Shown here: one piece after another, positions 15,829 through 24,057 of the stretch
Layout of the letters: every line of letters begins with the position of its first letter
Numbering within the stretch: position 1 is the first letter of the stretch
Assembly: GCA_003142375.1 (NCBI GenBank)
Contig: PLME01000004.1
Coordinates: 69,060 to 133,059 of the forward strand
DNA: 64,000 bases
Origin: Dehalococcoidia bacterium
GTDB taxonomy: Bacteria; Chloroflexota; Dehalococcoidia; GIF9; UBA5629
Direction of reading: 5' to 3'
The notes under the pieces: model-generated
The model's input: only the letters and a program-made list of their open reading frames with translations
Database searches by the model: none
Told to the model about the DNA's origin: nothing
Made by a program: the position numbers and the translations under genes

Positions 15829-16525
15829 GAACTATTTGATCGACTATTCCAAATATCTTTTCGTGTGGTGCTTGAAAGAATTCTCGGTTTGGATTGAATC
15901 TGTACTGTTTAAGAGCTTCGTGTATTAAAGATTCCGCTTTTATGCAATCGGATACTTTCCAGCTTTTATCAATTAGGAACCTAGCTGGTACTCCCGTTCC
16001 TTGGCCTAATTGTTCCATACGGTCTTCGGGTTTACCACGTGTCATGCCTACTTTGAAGATATCCTCTTTCAAGGCTGGTGAATGCGAAATGTAGATATAG
16101 CCTTCTTTTCCTGAAACTGGTTGTGGAGAAAGCGAAAACAATGGTTCTGGTCGCTTTCTAGAGTAGATTAACCAAGCGACTATTGCACATATGGCTATTA
16201 ATAAGAATATGAAAATTATTAGGTTCTGTCTGAACCAGTTAAAGAAAGCAATGAATAACGGAATCAAATATATCCACGCTAGATATACGAATGATATCAC
16301 TATCAACAATACGCATATAGCCTTACCGAAGTTGCCTTGACGCTTGTTGAATATGTATCTCAATGCGGATATAGCGATAAGAATTATAGCGATGGTCGTG
16401 AGTATCCAACTTATATTATGTTGGAACCACGGTGAAGTCTGTGGAGAAAATAGAATCCATCCAATTATTGCAATGATGAATGTATAGAACAAGAATGTGC
16501 CAAGACCGCGATTCCGTTTTTGCAC
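15803..16525 (-). CDS. Membrane-anchored GIY-YIG nuclease-like protein (T5orf172/MUG113-like)
   Basis: The 240-residue protein has four hydrophobic helices (about 9-26, 34-52, 61-81 and 93-113). A C-terminal domain (about 135-235) resembles T5orf172/MUG113 GIY-YIG proteins: GYIYISHS for the first strand, FKVGMTRG for the YIG strand, then P-E-D-R-M-E-Q-L and a helix with AESLIHEALKQY and NREFF. That family is seen in phage and defence settings, usually as soluble proteins or fused to DNA-binding domains. A membrane form suggests action at the membrane, for example on incoming DNA, but this is inference. It is upstream of, and overlaps, the 15340 gene. Confidence 0.75.
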   Translation of the reverse strand: MQKRNRGLGTFLFYTFIIAIIGWILFSPQTSPWFQHNISWILTTIAIILIAISALRYIFNKRQGNFGKAICVLLIVISFVYLAWIYLIPLFIAFFNWFRQNLIIFIFLLIAICAIVAWLIYSRKRPEPLFSLSPQPVSGKEGYIYISHSPALKEDIFKVGMTRGKPEDRMEQLGQGTGVPARFLIDKSWKVSDCIKAESLIHEALKQYRFNPNREFFQAPHEKIFGIVDQIVRDINIGVG

Positions 16526-16694
16526 CTAAGCCTCCCACCCAAGCGATGGTTACATCATTATACCAGTGTAGTCAATCGCAAGACATATCTGGACAAAAAA
16601 TAAGATGAAAAAAACTAGGCATGGCGAATGTAAAGAATATGTCTATCAATAGGGATATAAGAGAACCCCTATCGGGAGAGGGGATTACATTTAT

Positions 16695-16716
16695 AAGAGG
16701 GGCTAAAGCCCCTCTT
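16695..16716. terminator. Stem-loop AAGAGGGGC/GCCCCTCTT
   Basis: A perfect 9-bp stem with a TAAA loop. The plus-strand right arm ends CTCTTCAA, the same ending as the second hairpin 60 nt away. Confidence 0.5.
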
Positions 16717-16775
16717 CAACGCCCCTTGCCCGAACAACTTTGCTGTCGGAGCATGCGTCACACGTCGCTAAATAC

Positions 16776-16799
16776 GAAGAGGGAACCTGTTCCCTCTTC
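16776..16799. terminator. Stem-loop GAAGAGGGAAC/GTTCCCTCTTC
   Basis: A perfect 11-bp stem with a 2-nt gap, 25 nt past the stop of the lipoprotein gene on the minus strand. It probably ends that transcript, although the U tract is poor. Confidence 0.5.
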
Positions 16800-16824
16800 A
16801 ATGCCTTCCTTTTTATTAGCTCAG

Positions 16825-17583
16825 CTATTTCTCATTTAGATATTGTTGTGCTTGAGACAATATTTGGTTTAAGTCTGTATCACTTAAAAATGAACCGGTA
16901 TCAAGGAAACGCTGCAAATCTTCGTCAGTTTGAAATTTTTGTAGGAAAGTTTCAAACTTTGCTTGTTTTAATGCTTTACTGATTACCCAAGCGGAACTTT
17001 CCAGGCCATTAATGCCGTAAATACTTTGGTTCTGTTGTTTAGCCTGGATTTTAATCAAGCCCTGTTTAATTAAATCGTTATACTGTGTTTCACTAAGATT
17101 AGCCAGAATAGCATCCTGTGCCATTAATATTTCAATATTCTGGAAACTCATAGAGTCGAATCCCCGTTGTTCCGATGTCCAGTCTTTCCCGATTGCTGCA
17201 GGGTCCATGGTCTTGTATTTTTCTATAAGCTTTTCTCCGGCATCTTTCCTATTGAATAATTCTCGAATACCATTGAATTGGGTTTTTATTGCTTCAAAAC
17301 CTTGTTGCGGATAATTATATGCTAGCCATTCTTCATAGAGGGGATAAGTTAAAACGGTTTCTACTAAACCTGCGGTCGACATCGTGTTTAGTATAGTTTC
17401 GGGTACCTGACAAGCTTTAAGCATTTCATCGTGAGTTGTAAAGGCTTGCCATTCTGGTGTTCCACCCTTTATTGGATAAACATATACATCAGATTTATTG
17501 AAATTTAGTGGCATATCTGTGCAAGATATAAATATTAAGGGCAGAAATAATGAAGCTAGCAAATAATTTAATATCCTTTGCAT
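16825..17583 (-). CDS. Lipoprotein of unknown function
   Basis: The 252-residue product starts MQRILNYLLASLFLPL and has a lipobox ending IFISC, with Cys 21 as the lipidation site. The mature part is helical with M-S-T-x-G-L-V-E-T, LTYPLYEEWLAYN and a GFEAIKTQFNGIRELFNR segment. Similar hypothetical lipoproteins occur in Bacteroidota, by my recollection. Codon use is AT-rich, as in the rest of the 14.5-17.6 kb patch. The next gene upstream ends 13 nt before its start, but its composition is different, so the junction near 17.59 kb looks like the right edge of the patch. Confidence 0.7.
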   Translation of the reverse strand: MQRILNYLLASLFLPLIFISCTDMPLNFNKSDVYVYPIKGGTPEWQAFTTHDEMLKACQVPETILNTMSTAGLVETVLTYPLYEEWLAYNYPQQGFEAIKTQFNGIRELFNRKDAGEKLIEKYKTMDPAAIGKDWTSEQRGFDSMSFQNIEILMAQDAILANLSETQYNDLIKQGLIKIQAKQQNQSIYGINGLESSAWVISKALKQAKFETFLQKFQTDEDLQRFLDTGSFLSDTDLNQILSQAQQYLNEK

Positions 17584-17595
17584 TGAGGTACTCCC

Positions 17596-18615
17596 TTACA
17601 ATATGGCTACGCCGTGATCGCTACTGTCGGTAAGGATTTCGAAGGCGGCCCGATTCGATGTTGTCAGGAGCTCGGATGAGCCCTTCCGGTTACCTTTTCT
17701 GTAGGTTATCTGCAGGTTGCAGGAAGCTATCTTGGTATTGAGGCAGTATTTATTGCCCCCTGGCGGATTATAATAGTTCAGTCCCACGAACCGATCACGG
17801 TCCGCCCAGATCTGGCCTGAGAGGCCCACCTCATCATTCTCGGAGCCGAAGTGCCAGTCGAAATATATGAAATGGCCGTGCGCAAAGATGGTTTGAGAGA
17901 TATCGTTGAGAGCGAACTCATCTCCCTTATGCCTCAGGACGATGGGGGTCATGGTGGGAGTCCAGAGAGGGCCGATCTTCAGCCTTGCCGTGGCCACTTC
18001 CAGAAAGCTTGATGGACTGTTGTCGAAGCCGGCCACCTGTCCCCAGGCATAAAGGTCGGTATGCTTCGATCCCCAGTTGTGGTTCTGGCTGCCCACCCAG
18101 TTCTCAATTTTTATCTCCCTGCCGTCGACCTTGAGCATGCCATTAAATTCGGCCAAGGGCAGTGGCACGCAGCTTTTAGCTTTGGGGAACCTCCAGCTAT
18201 ACATGCTCGGTGATAATAAGAAGAGTGGTTTTCCCTCACCCCGATAAATAATGTCCCAGGATATATTATGGCCGTGAGATGAAGCGCCGCCGCTGAATTT
18301 ATTATCATTTAAAATTGCATCTTCTATGGTAATGTCCAATGCGGAGGGGCTGAAGGAGCAACGGTCGAAAGGCACTTCCTTTTTTACAGCTACATTCGTT
18401 TTAGTCTCGCCGTCGAAATATACGGCCCAGAGCTCGCCAATGGCTTTTTCAGGGCTGCCCTGCGGGCTGAATATGGTGTAACGTATCCAGAAAGCCAGCG
18501 GCCTGGAAGGGTGATTAGCACGCAGGAAATAGCTTTCATAATGGCCCTCTTTCTGACCCGGCCTGTAGATCGTGTTATTAGCCCCGGATATCAAGTAGCT
18601 TTGACTATTCTTCAC
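17596..18615 (-). CDS. AttH/CrtC-like lipocalin-fold protein
   Basis: I choose the GTG at 18615 because GAGGAGG lies 8 nt upstream; the track start at 18624 overlaps that site. The 339 residues show the AttH/hydroxyneurosporene-dehydratase-like double lipocalin: an N-terminal YESYFLRANHP and RPLAFWIRYTIF, and the central IENWVGSQNHNWGSKHTD with W-G-Q-V. These proteins bind or modify hydrophobic substrates; some are hydratases of carotenoids, many are uncharacterised. It has no signal peptide. It follows the reductase genes by 60 nt and has its own TATAAT upstream (18637-18642), so it may be co-regulated or separately transcribed. Confidence 0.75.
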   Translation of the reverse strand: MKNSQSYLISGANNTIYRPGQKEGHYESYFLRANHPSRPLAFWIRYTIFSPQGSPEKAIGELWAVYFDGETKTNVAVKKEVPFDRCSFSPSALDITIEDAILNDNKFSGGASSHGHNISWDIIYRGEGKPLFLLSPSMYSWRFPKAKSCVPLPLAEFNGMLKVDGREIKIENWVGSQNHNWGSKHTDLYAWGQVAGFDNSPSSFLEVATARLKIGPLWTPTMTPIVLRHKGDEFALNDISQTIFAHGHFIYFDWHFGSENDEVGLSGQIWADRDRFVGLNYYNPPGGNKYCLNTKIASCNLQITYRKGNRKGSSELLTTSNRAAFEILTDSSDHGVAIL

Positions 18616-18675
18616 CTGCACCACCTCCTCAATACCATTATATAATACCCGAACGTGTAGTCTTCAGATTGTGGG

Positions 18676-19458
18676 CTATAAAGTGGAATGGCTCTGGCGT
18701 GCCAGGACGGCTGCGCCCAGGGCGGCCATCAGCCGGGGATTATCGGGGACAATGGCCTTGATAGCCAGCTTTTCTTCGATGGCCTGCACCAGGCCGATAT
18801 CCAGTGCTCCGCCGCCGATAATGACGACTTCCTTCTCTAACGTGAAGCCGCGGGCCATGGCGGCGACCTTTTCAGCGATGGAGTGGTGTATGCCGGCCAG
18901 AATATCCTCCGGCCGGTCGCCTTGCGAAATGCGCGTGATGACCTCGGTCTCGAGGAAGACGCTGCACGAAGTGGAGAAATTGGATGGCTTAGTCGCTTTT
19001 AATGAAAGTGGACCTATCTGGTCCATACTTATTTGTAAAATGCGTGCCAGCACCTGCAGCAGCCGTGCACTGCCCGTGGCGCAGATCTCGGATGCGGTGA
19101 AATTGATGATGTTACCCTCTTCGTCGATGGTGATCACCTGGCTGCCCTGGCCACCGATATCGATGATGCTGCGGGCAGCAGGGAACGAAAGGCTGACGCC
19201 CCTGGCAGAGCAGATAATTACTCCGTGATAACTATCGGCCCCGGCGTTCCTGCCGCCGATGCCTGTAGCTGCGCTGACTTTAATATCGGAAGCCTGTAGC
19301 CCCGCTTTGCCGAGGGCTTCGGCTTTTAAGGCGGCCGTGGTGTTCACGTAGTTGGTGCCGGAGGGTATGACCGCCGATGCTACAATGTCCTTGTTATTGA
19401 CGATGACGGCCTTGCTGCCGACCGACCCGATATCTATCCCCAGAAAATACTCTGTCAC
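18676..19458 (-). CDS. BadF/BadG/HgdC-family ATPase subunit (Q/A-like) of an aryl-CoA reductase
   Basis: I use the GTG at 19458, giving 260 residues; the long N-terminal extension in the track is an out-of-frame reading of the previous gene. The ASKHA ATPase fold is clear: FLGIDIGSVGSKAVIV (phosphate 1), SIIDIGGQGSQVI, a cluster Cys in EICATGSARLLQ, a second Cys in STSCSVFLETEV, and VIIGGGALD. Such subunits hydrolyse ATP to drive electrons from a shared [4Fe-4S] cluster into the catalytic subunits. The start overlaps the stop of the sister ATPase by 4 nt (GTGA). Two non-identical ATPases in a row point to a benzoyl-CoA-reductase type enzyme, since dehydratase activators are usually homodimers. 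Confidence 0.88.
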   Translation of the reverse strand: MTEYFLGIDIGSVGSKAVIVNNKDIVASAVIPSGTNYVNTTAALKAEALGKAGLQASDIKVSAATGIGGRNAGADSYHGVIICSARGVSLSFPAARSIIDIGGQGSQVITIDEEGNIINFTASEICATGSARLLQVLARILQISMDQIGPLSLKATKPSNFSTSCSVFLETEVITRISQGDRPEDILAGIHHSIAEKVAAMARGFTLEKEVVIIGGGALDIGLVQAIEEKLAIKAIVPDNPRLMAALGAAVLARQSHSTL

Positions 19459-20333
19459 CGGCCGTTCTCCCCGAAATCGATGCGGGCTTCGCTGAGCTTT
19501 TTCTCCCGGTGGGCATCGTATTCGCCGCTCTTGATAAGCTGATTGTACTGATCGTGCGCCAGTATGGCCGCGCCCAGGGCGCCCGTGATAAGCGGCTCTT
19601 CCGGCACCAGCACGGGCACGCCCAGCACGGTCTCGATAGCCTTGACCATACCGGCGTTCTTGGCCACTCCCCCGGTGAAGACAACGGGAGGCTCGACCTT
19701 CAACTGCCGGGCCAGCTTGACCACGCGTGTGGCTATTGCGATATATACCCCGGCCAGTATGTCGGGCAGGGGCTGGCCTTCGGACAAACGGGAAATGATC
19801 TCCTGCTGTGCGAAGATGGTGCACAGGCTGTTGATCCTGACCGGCTTGTCGGTCTGGAGAGATATGCGTCCCATCTCGTTGAGGTCCAGCCCGAGTGTTT
19901 CAGCGGCCACCTCGAGGAACCTGCCTGTGCCGGCGGCGCATTTATCGTTGGTCAGGAAATCGGTTAGCTTACCGTCTTTGATGCGGAGCACCTTGGCGTC
20001 CTGTCCGCCGATATCGATGGCCGTGCGCACGTCCGGGAAGAGGGAGGCCACACCTTTGGCATGGCAGGTGAGCTCGGTGACCTGTTTGTCGGCGAAGGGC
20101 ACATTGACCCGGCCGTAGCCGGTGGAAATGATATAGGCGACTTTATCCAGCGGTATGCCGGCTTTCTGGAGCACGTCCTCCATGACCTTATTGGCGCGTA
20201 AGCGGTGTTCGGCGCCTGTCTGCCCCACCACGTAGGCACGCATGCCGCTCCGGGCGTCAACTATGACGGCCTTGGACATGGTGGAGCCGATATCTATGCC
20301 GGCGAAGAAAAGTTCTGAAGTAGGATCATTCAT
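19455..20333 (-). CDS. BadF/BadG/HgdC-family ATPase subunit (P/D-like) of an aryl-CoA reductase
   Basis: I take the ATG at 20333 (MNDPTSELFF), 41 codons inside the track ORF, because conservation begins there with AGIDIGSTMSKAVIV. The 292 residues carry STGYGR, TAIDIGGQDAKVL, the cluster Cys in NDKCAAGTGRFLE, a second Cys in INSLCTIFAQQE, and VFTGGVAKN near the C-terminus. It pairs with the next gene to form the electron-activating module. It lies 19 nt after the 390-residue catalytic subunit and overlaps the following ATPase by 4 nt, so all four genes form one operon. Confidence 0.9.
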   Translation of the reverse strand: MNDPTSELFFAGIDIGSTMSKAVIVDARSGMRAYVVGQTGAEHRLRANKVMEDVLQKAGIPLDKVAYIISTGYGRVNVPFADKQVTELTCHAKGVASLFPDVRTAIDIGGQDAKVLRIKDGKLTDFLTNDKCAAGTGRFLEVAAETLGLDLNEMGRISLQTDKPVRINSLCTIFAQQEIISRLSEGQPLPDILAGVYIAIATRVVKLARQLKVEPPVVFTGGVAKNAGMVKAIETVLGVPVLVPEEPLITGALGAAILAHDQYNQLIKSGEYDAHREKKLSEARIDFGENGR

Positions 20334-20352
20334 TGGCGGCCCTGTGCTTACC

Positions 20353-21525
20353 TCAGCCCAGTGTCTCCACGAATGCCTCCACCCTGGTTTTAATGGGAGC
20401 CAGCGACCTTTCGCTGTAGTCGTGCTCGATATAGAGGCTGGGTATGCCCAGCCCATCCAGATAGTGCCTCAAGTTGGGCACTTCGTAGCCGTGTGTGTCG
20501 CAGTACTTAACGCTCTGCAAAATAGCTCCGTCCACCTTCCAGTCATTCACGGCCTTCTTGATATAGTCGAACCTGCTTTCCAGGTCTTTATCATAATTCT
20601 TTTTTAACTCGGAGGGCTCCGACTGGCGGTAGGTGCGGGGGCACTTGAGGTCTACAAGGTAGCGCTGTGCCAGGCTGTGCAGGTCGTAGGGCGGCTTCAC
20701 ATCGGCCCAGAAAGCACGTGTGCCAACGCAGGTATCGTCAACTACCACGCTGGCGCCGGCGCTCTCTATCAACTCATAAAGTGAGGTATTATCGAAAACA
20801 GGGCCCCAGACCAGCAGGCGGGCCTTCTTTTTATCCGGTTTGTCTTTGCGCTCCTTGACCTCTTCGATCACATTTTCCAGGAGCTCGTTGCCCTCTTCCA
20901 CCGGCAGGCTGAAGAGTGCCACCAGCACCTCCAGGTTCTCCATGGAGGTCAGCAGGGGCGGGTCGGGCTTGCGCAGGTCGTAAAGCTGCCTGACGAGTTT
21001 GCGCTGCCTGTTATGCAGTTCAACAGCTTTGGCCAGCTTGTCATCGGTCAGCTGCTGCCCGGCAAACTCCTCAAGGTGCCGCTTGAAGGAGTTGATTTGC
21101 CCTTCAAAATAATCAACGGCCGGGGCATGGTCGGTATGCGGCACGTCCAGCAGGTGCGAAAAATTGGGCGATTTGACGAAATCGCGCCACTGCAGGATGA
21201 GTCCTGCCCCGATATCGCAGGTATGGGCGCCCACAACCCCGTCCAGGAAGTTGAATTTGCCTTTCAGCGCCAGGTCCATGATGCTGCGCAGGAAGGGGCA
21301 GACGACCGTGGTGGATACCTGGTCGGCGGCCGTGATGGTCTCGTTCATATCTCCGAAAATGCGGAAGGGGATCATGCCCAGCGCGGTGATCAGTTCGACA
21401 GGGGGATAAAGGCATATATAGCCGATGATTTTCTTGCCGGATTTGCGCAGTTCACGCATGCGCAGACCCCTGTCCTGATAAACGCCCTTTGCCAGGGATA
21501 GCCCTTTCGTAATTGCTATTACCAT
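20353..21525 (-). CDS. Catalytic subunit of benzoyl-CoA-reductase/2-hydroxyacyl-CoA-dehydratase family (smaller subunit)
   Basis: The 390-residue protein belongs to the HgdB/BcrC superfamily. It has an early GYICLYPPVELITALGMIP, the hallmark strand of the family, and Cys residues in VVCPFLRSIMD, GAHTCDIGAG and VKYCDTHGYE that are expected to hold a [4Fe-4S] cluster. The C-terminus has LYIEHDYSER, where ligand-binding residues usually lie. It is 27 nt after the 453-residue subunit. Its size and order (large, small, ATPase, ATPase) resemble the Bzd subclass of ATP-dependent benzoyl-CoA reductase; a 2-hydroxyacyl-CoA dehydratase is the alternative. Confidence 0.88.
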   Translation of the reverse strand: MVIAITKGLSLAKGVYQDRGLRMRELRKSGKKIIGYICLYPPVELITALGMIPFRIFGDMNETITAADQVSTTVVCPFLRSIMDLALKGKFNFLDGVVGAHTCDIGAGLILQWRDFVKSPNFSHLLDVPHTDHAPAVDYFEGQINSFKRHLEEFAGQQLTDDKLAKAVELHNRQRKLVRQLYDLRKPDPPLLTSMENLEVLVALFSLPVEEGNELLENVIEEVKERKDKPDKKKARLLVWGPVFDNTSLYELIESAGASVVVDDTCVGTRAFWADVKPPYDLHSLAQRYLVDLKCPRTYRQSEPSELKKNYDKDLESRFDYIKKAVNDWKVDGAILQSVKYCDTHGYEVPNLRHYLDGLGIPSLYIEHDYSERSLAPIKTRVEAFVETLG

Positions 21526-21551
21526 ATCAATCTCCAGATTTTACTAACAAA

Positions 21552-22913
21552 TTACCAATCCAGGCCCTGTGCTTTGCGGACCTTGCGGTAGTGTTCCATG
21601 GTCTGTTCAAAGGCTTCCGCCCTGGCCAGCGTTTCCTGCGGATTGAAAACACGCTTGTCGATAATGTCGCCCTCTACCCACAGGGTGGGCACATTGAGCT
21701 TTTTCATCAGGAATTCCTGCATCGACCTCAGACCGGCGCTGGCGGCGCGGCAGGAGATGAGCGGATGCAGGAAGAACCCGTCAATTTTGTAGCCCCTGGC
21801 TGCGCGTAGGTAGATCTCCGCCACCGGGTTGGCAATACCATCCTCCAGCGCACAGGAGTGTATGTTGAAAACAAAATTGCGTGAGAGGCGTGCCATTTTC
21901 TCCAGCGGGTCGCTGACACGGCTGAGATCGGGCGGCTTGGGGGCATGATATCCGTAGCTTTCGAAAACAAAGTTCCAGCCCTTCTCGGCCAGGCTGTCGA
22001 AGAATTTAAGGCTGTGCCAGGGCGGCAGCTCGGCGAATATGATGCGGTATTTTTCCGGGTAGTTGATGCCTGCGACCTTATTGTTTACACGTTCCTGCAG
22101 CTCGGCCAGCATATCCTGATAGAGCTTGAGGGCCGTGGCCATATCTCCGGCGAAGAAGAGAGAAGGGGGCATGCTGCTCCAGAAATCGGTGCTGTGCATA
22201 GGGCCCGGAACCGATTTGCGCAGCTCGCTGATCTGCCAGGTAGTCTCGTGGATTTTAACGGCCAGGTCGATCAGCTCTTCCAGCCTGGCCCAGTCCATTT
22301 TCCTGCCTAACAATTTCTCAAGGAAGGCGATAAAGGCCTGCAATTCCTTGACCAGGAACTTTATCTGATAGCCTTCCAGGTCCGGCTCTGTGCCTTCGGC
22401 GGTGCCCATCATGGGCATCTCGAGCACCCACTGCGGTGCATCGAAATACCTTCCCAGCGCCTGGAACCATTTGAAACGTGCGTCGCAGATAATGCCGGAG
22501 CCCAGCAGCAGGGTGGGCTTGGCCATGCCCCCCAGCGGCGCCTCGGGAGGTATGCGGCCGTTAAGGTCTTTCATCATGCGGTAGGAGTAGCCGATCGTGC
22601 TCCGGCCGTAGCCGCAAAGGTGAGTTGGGTAACCGTCCGAATCCGCGGCATCCAGGAAGGGCTCGGCGCTGCCCGTGGAGGCCAGCAGGGTGGAGTAGTT
22701 CTCGGGGTAAACGATGTTGAGCCCCATAGCCTTGAGGGGCAGGTCCCCTTCCCAGTAGTTGAGCATGGCCCATACCGTGGGTTTGCCCTCGTTACTGGCG
22801 TTCAGTGTATCTATGTAGTCCTGCTGCACCAGGTTGCGCAGCGGGTACATGCTTTTAAGCCGGTTGATGGCCCTTTTCTGGTCGGTTTTGGCGGGAGCTG
22901 CGGTTTCGCTCAT
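21552..22913 (-). CDS. Catalytic subunit of benzoyl-CoA-reductase/2-hydroxyacyl-CoA-dehydratase family (larger subunit)
   Basis: The 453-residue protein is the first gene of the reductase operon proper. It has VWAMLNYWEGDLPLKAMGLN, THLCGYGRSTIG, GSGIICDARFKW and FNIHSCALEDG, the three Cys positions expected for a cluster, and a late LWVEGDIIDKR. It should form the substrate pocket together with the 390-residue subunit. It resembles BzdO/BcrB-like large subunits more than HgdA by length. The TetR gene lies 127 nt upstream on the same strand, so the regulator may share its transcript. Confidence 0.88.
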   Translation of the reverse strand: MSETAAPAKTDQKRAINRLKSMYPLRNLVQQDYIDTLNASNEGKPTVWAMLNYWEGDLPLKAMGLNIVYPENYSTLLASTGSAEPFLDAADSDGYPTHLCGYGRSTIGYSYRMMKDLNGRIPPEAPLGGMAKPTLLLGSGIICDARFKWFQALGRYFDAPQWVLEMPMMGTAEGTEPDLEGYQIKFLVKELQAFIAFLEKLLGRKMDWARLEELIDLAVKIHETTWQISELRKSVPGPMHSTDFWSSMPPSLFFAGDMATALKLYQDMLAELQERVNNKVAGINYPEKYRIIFAELPPWHSLKFFDSLAEKGWNFVFESYGYHAPKPPDLSRVSDPLEKMARLSRNFVFNIHSCALEDGIANPVAEIYLRAARGYKIDGFFLHPLISCRAASAGLRSMQEFLMKKLNVPTLWVEGDIIDKRVFNPQETLARAEAFEQTMEHYRKVRKAQGLDW

Positions 22914-23040
22914 GGGACACCCCTTTTGGTTAATTATTGATTGAAGGATAAATCAGTCTTAATGTTAAGCATTATCAGGGTAAAAGTAAAGGTACATTCC
23001 CTTACGGAACCATAGTGGACAGCGACATATCGGCCGGTGT

Positions 23041-23778
23041 CTAAGGGTCTTCGACAGTATAGCGGGCCCATGAGTCACTGCCGTGCCCATCCGGTTTTTC
23101 CCTGCGCTCCCGGTCCCAATTGTCCTTGAGATGCTTCACCTCGATAGTTTTAGCGGCGGGTGGAATGCAAAGGTCATTAGAACCGCGCGCGATCAAAACA
23201 GCGTAATTTTCGCACACATCCGCATATTGCTCTATTGTATAGAAGTGGTAGAGATGCCACCCTTTGAGGACCCAGGTGTGGCAGATCATTTCGATATTGA
23301 CTGCCGCCAGCAGCGGGTCGCAGGTCTTGAACTGTCCCTGTCTGCATCCTTGATCTAAGATCTCTTTAAAAAGGCTGACTGTACGGAATTCCGTATGTAC
23401 CACATCCTCCAATTGGTCCCATTCCAGGTGCTGTGACGTGTTATACCAGAAGAGCACCATTTTATCTCTTGAATCGATAAGGTATAGGTATTTCCTGACG
23501 GCCTTCTTCAGCATCTCCTCCGGCGCCGTATCTTCCATCTCCTTACGTACTTCCCTCTCCCATTTACGTATATCCCTTATGTGTACTTTGCAGAAGATGC
23601 GGGGGAAATCGTATTTAGAGGTTATGTAGTGATAGAGGGTCCCCACGCTGATGCCGCGCACCCCGGCGATATCCCGGGCTGAAGTTTGCCAGAATCCTTT
23701 TTCGAAAAACAGGCTGGCAGCCACCTTGCAGATCTGCTGCAGCTTTTTCCCTGAGGGTTTCTTCTCGCTGTTGGCCAT
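23041..23778 (-). CDS. TetR-family regulator, first of two paralogues
   Basis: The 245-residue protein starts with a Lys-rich tail and a TetR helix-turn-helix (about 12-58): ICKVAASLFFEKGFWQTSARD, then GISVGTLYHYITSKYDF. The ligand domain has FWYNTSQHLEWDQLEDVVHTEFRTV and MICHTWVLKGWHLYHFYTIE, motifs it shares with the second TetR at 31958. A C-terminal tail of about 45 residues (from IPPAAKT) is extra relative to that paralogue. A strong promoter with a perfect 14-bp inverted repeat lies divergently about 165 nt upstream. I infer that it represses that promoter, and perhaps its own, and responds to an acyl-CoA or related ligand. Confidence 0.9.
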   Translation of the reverse strand: MANSEKKPSGKKLQQICKVAASLFFEKGFWQTSARDIAGVRGISVGTLYHYITSKYDFPRIFCKVHIRDIRKWEREVRKEMEDTAPEEMLKKAVRKYLYLIDSRDKMVLFWYNTSQHLEWDQLEDVVHTEFRTVSLFKEILDQGCRQGQFKTCDPLLAAVNIEMICHTWVLKGWHLYHFYTIEQYADVCENYAVLIARGSNDLCIPPAAKTIEVKHLKDNWDRERREKPDGHGSDSWARYTVEDP

Positions 23779-23903
23779 AGGATTGACGCTATTTTACCTT
23801 AATTAAAATATTGCTACAAAATAATGCACATGATTTTACGAGACTGTTTACGAACGCCTCAAATTGCCTCTAAGAGAGTCTATAAAGACGTATTAGGATA
23901 CCG

Positions 23904-23974
23904 TTGACAATAAATTTAAATTAATGGTAAACTGCTGTTCACAACTACTCGAACGACCATTCGTTCGAGTAGTT
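23904..23974 (+). promoter_or_regulatory. TetR-controlled promoter, site 1 (HesB-like/ALDH-ADH operon)
   Basis: TTGACA (23904-23909), an 18-bp spacer and TAAACT (23928-23933) are followed by a perfect 14-bp inverted repeat AACTACTCGAACGA/TCGTTCGAGTAGTT with a 4-nt centre (23943-23974). The core CGAACGA begins 16 nt past the -10, across the start of transcription, so a bound TetR dimer would block initiation. Related cores occur at 28281, 32770 and 37795. Confidence 0.8.
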
Positions 23975-24057
23975 ATCGGTTAGCTTCGATATTCAATACA
24001 TAGCGGCAGTTTATTAAGGGATGGTATTATATAAAAGGGTTTCAATACACTCCATAG

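Larger units (their letters stand above)
16526..16824. other. AT-rich intergenic stretch with two hairpins
   Basis: This 299-nt gap lies between the GIY-YIG gene and the lipoprotein gene. It contains the two stem-loops listed separately. The short plus-strand ORF at 16621 is formed by these repeats and shows no protein-like features. I see no other feature. Confidence 0.6.

Noticed and set aside
16621-16982. Short plus-strand ORFs between the AT-rich genes
   Set aside because: They arise from the two hairpins and from the antisense of the lipoprotein gene.
18676-19824. 382-residue ORF for the second ATPase
   Set aside because: The first about 120 residues are an out-of-frame reading of the preceding ATPase gene; the GTG at 19458 gives a normal-length protein that overlaps it by 4 nt.
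22914-23040. Possible TetR operator upstream of the reductase operon
   Set aside because: No sequence resembling the CGANCGA core is present here; the operon may be read from the TetR promoter or have an unrelated promoter.
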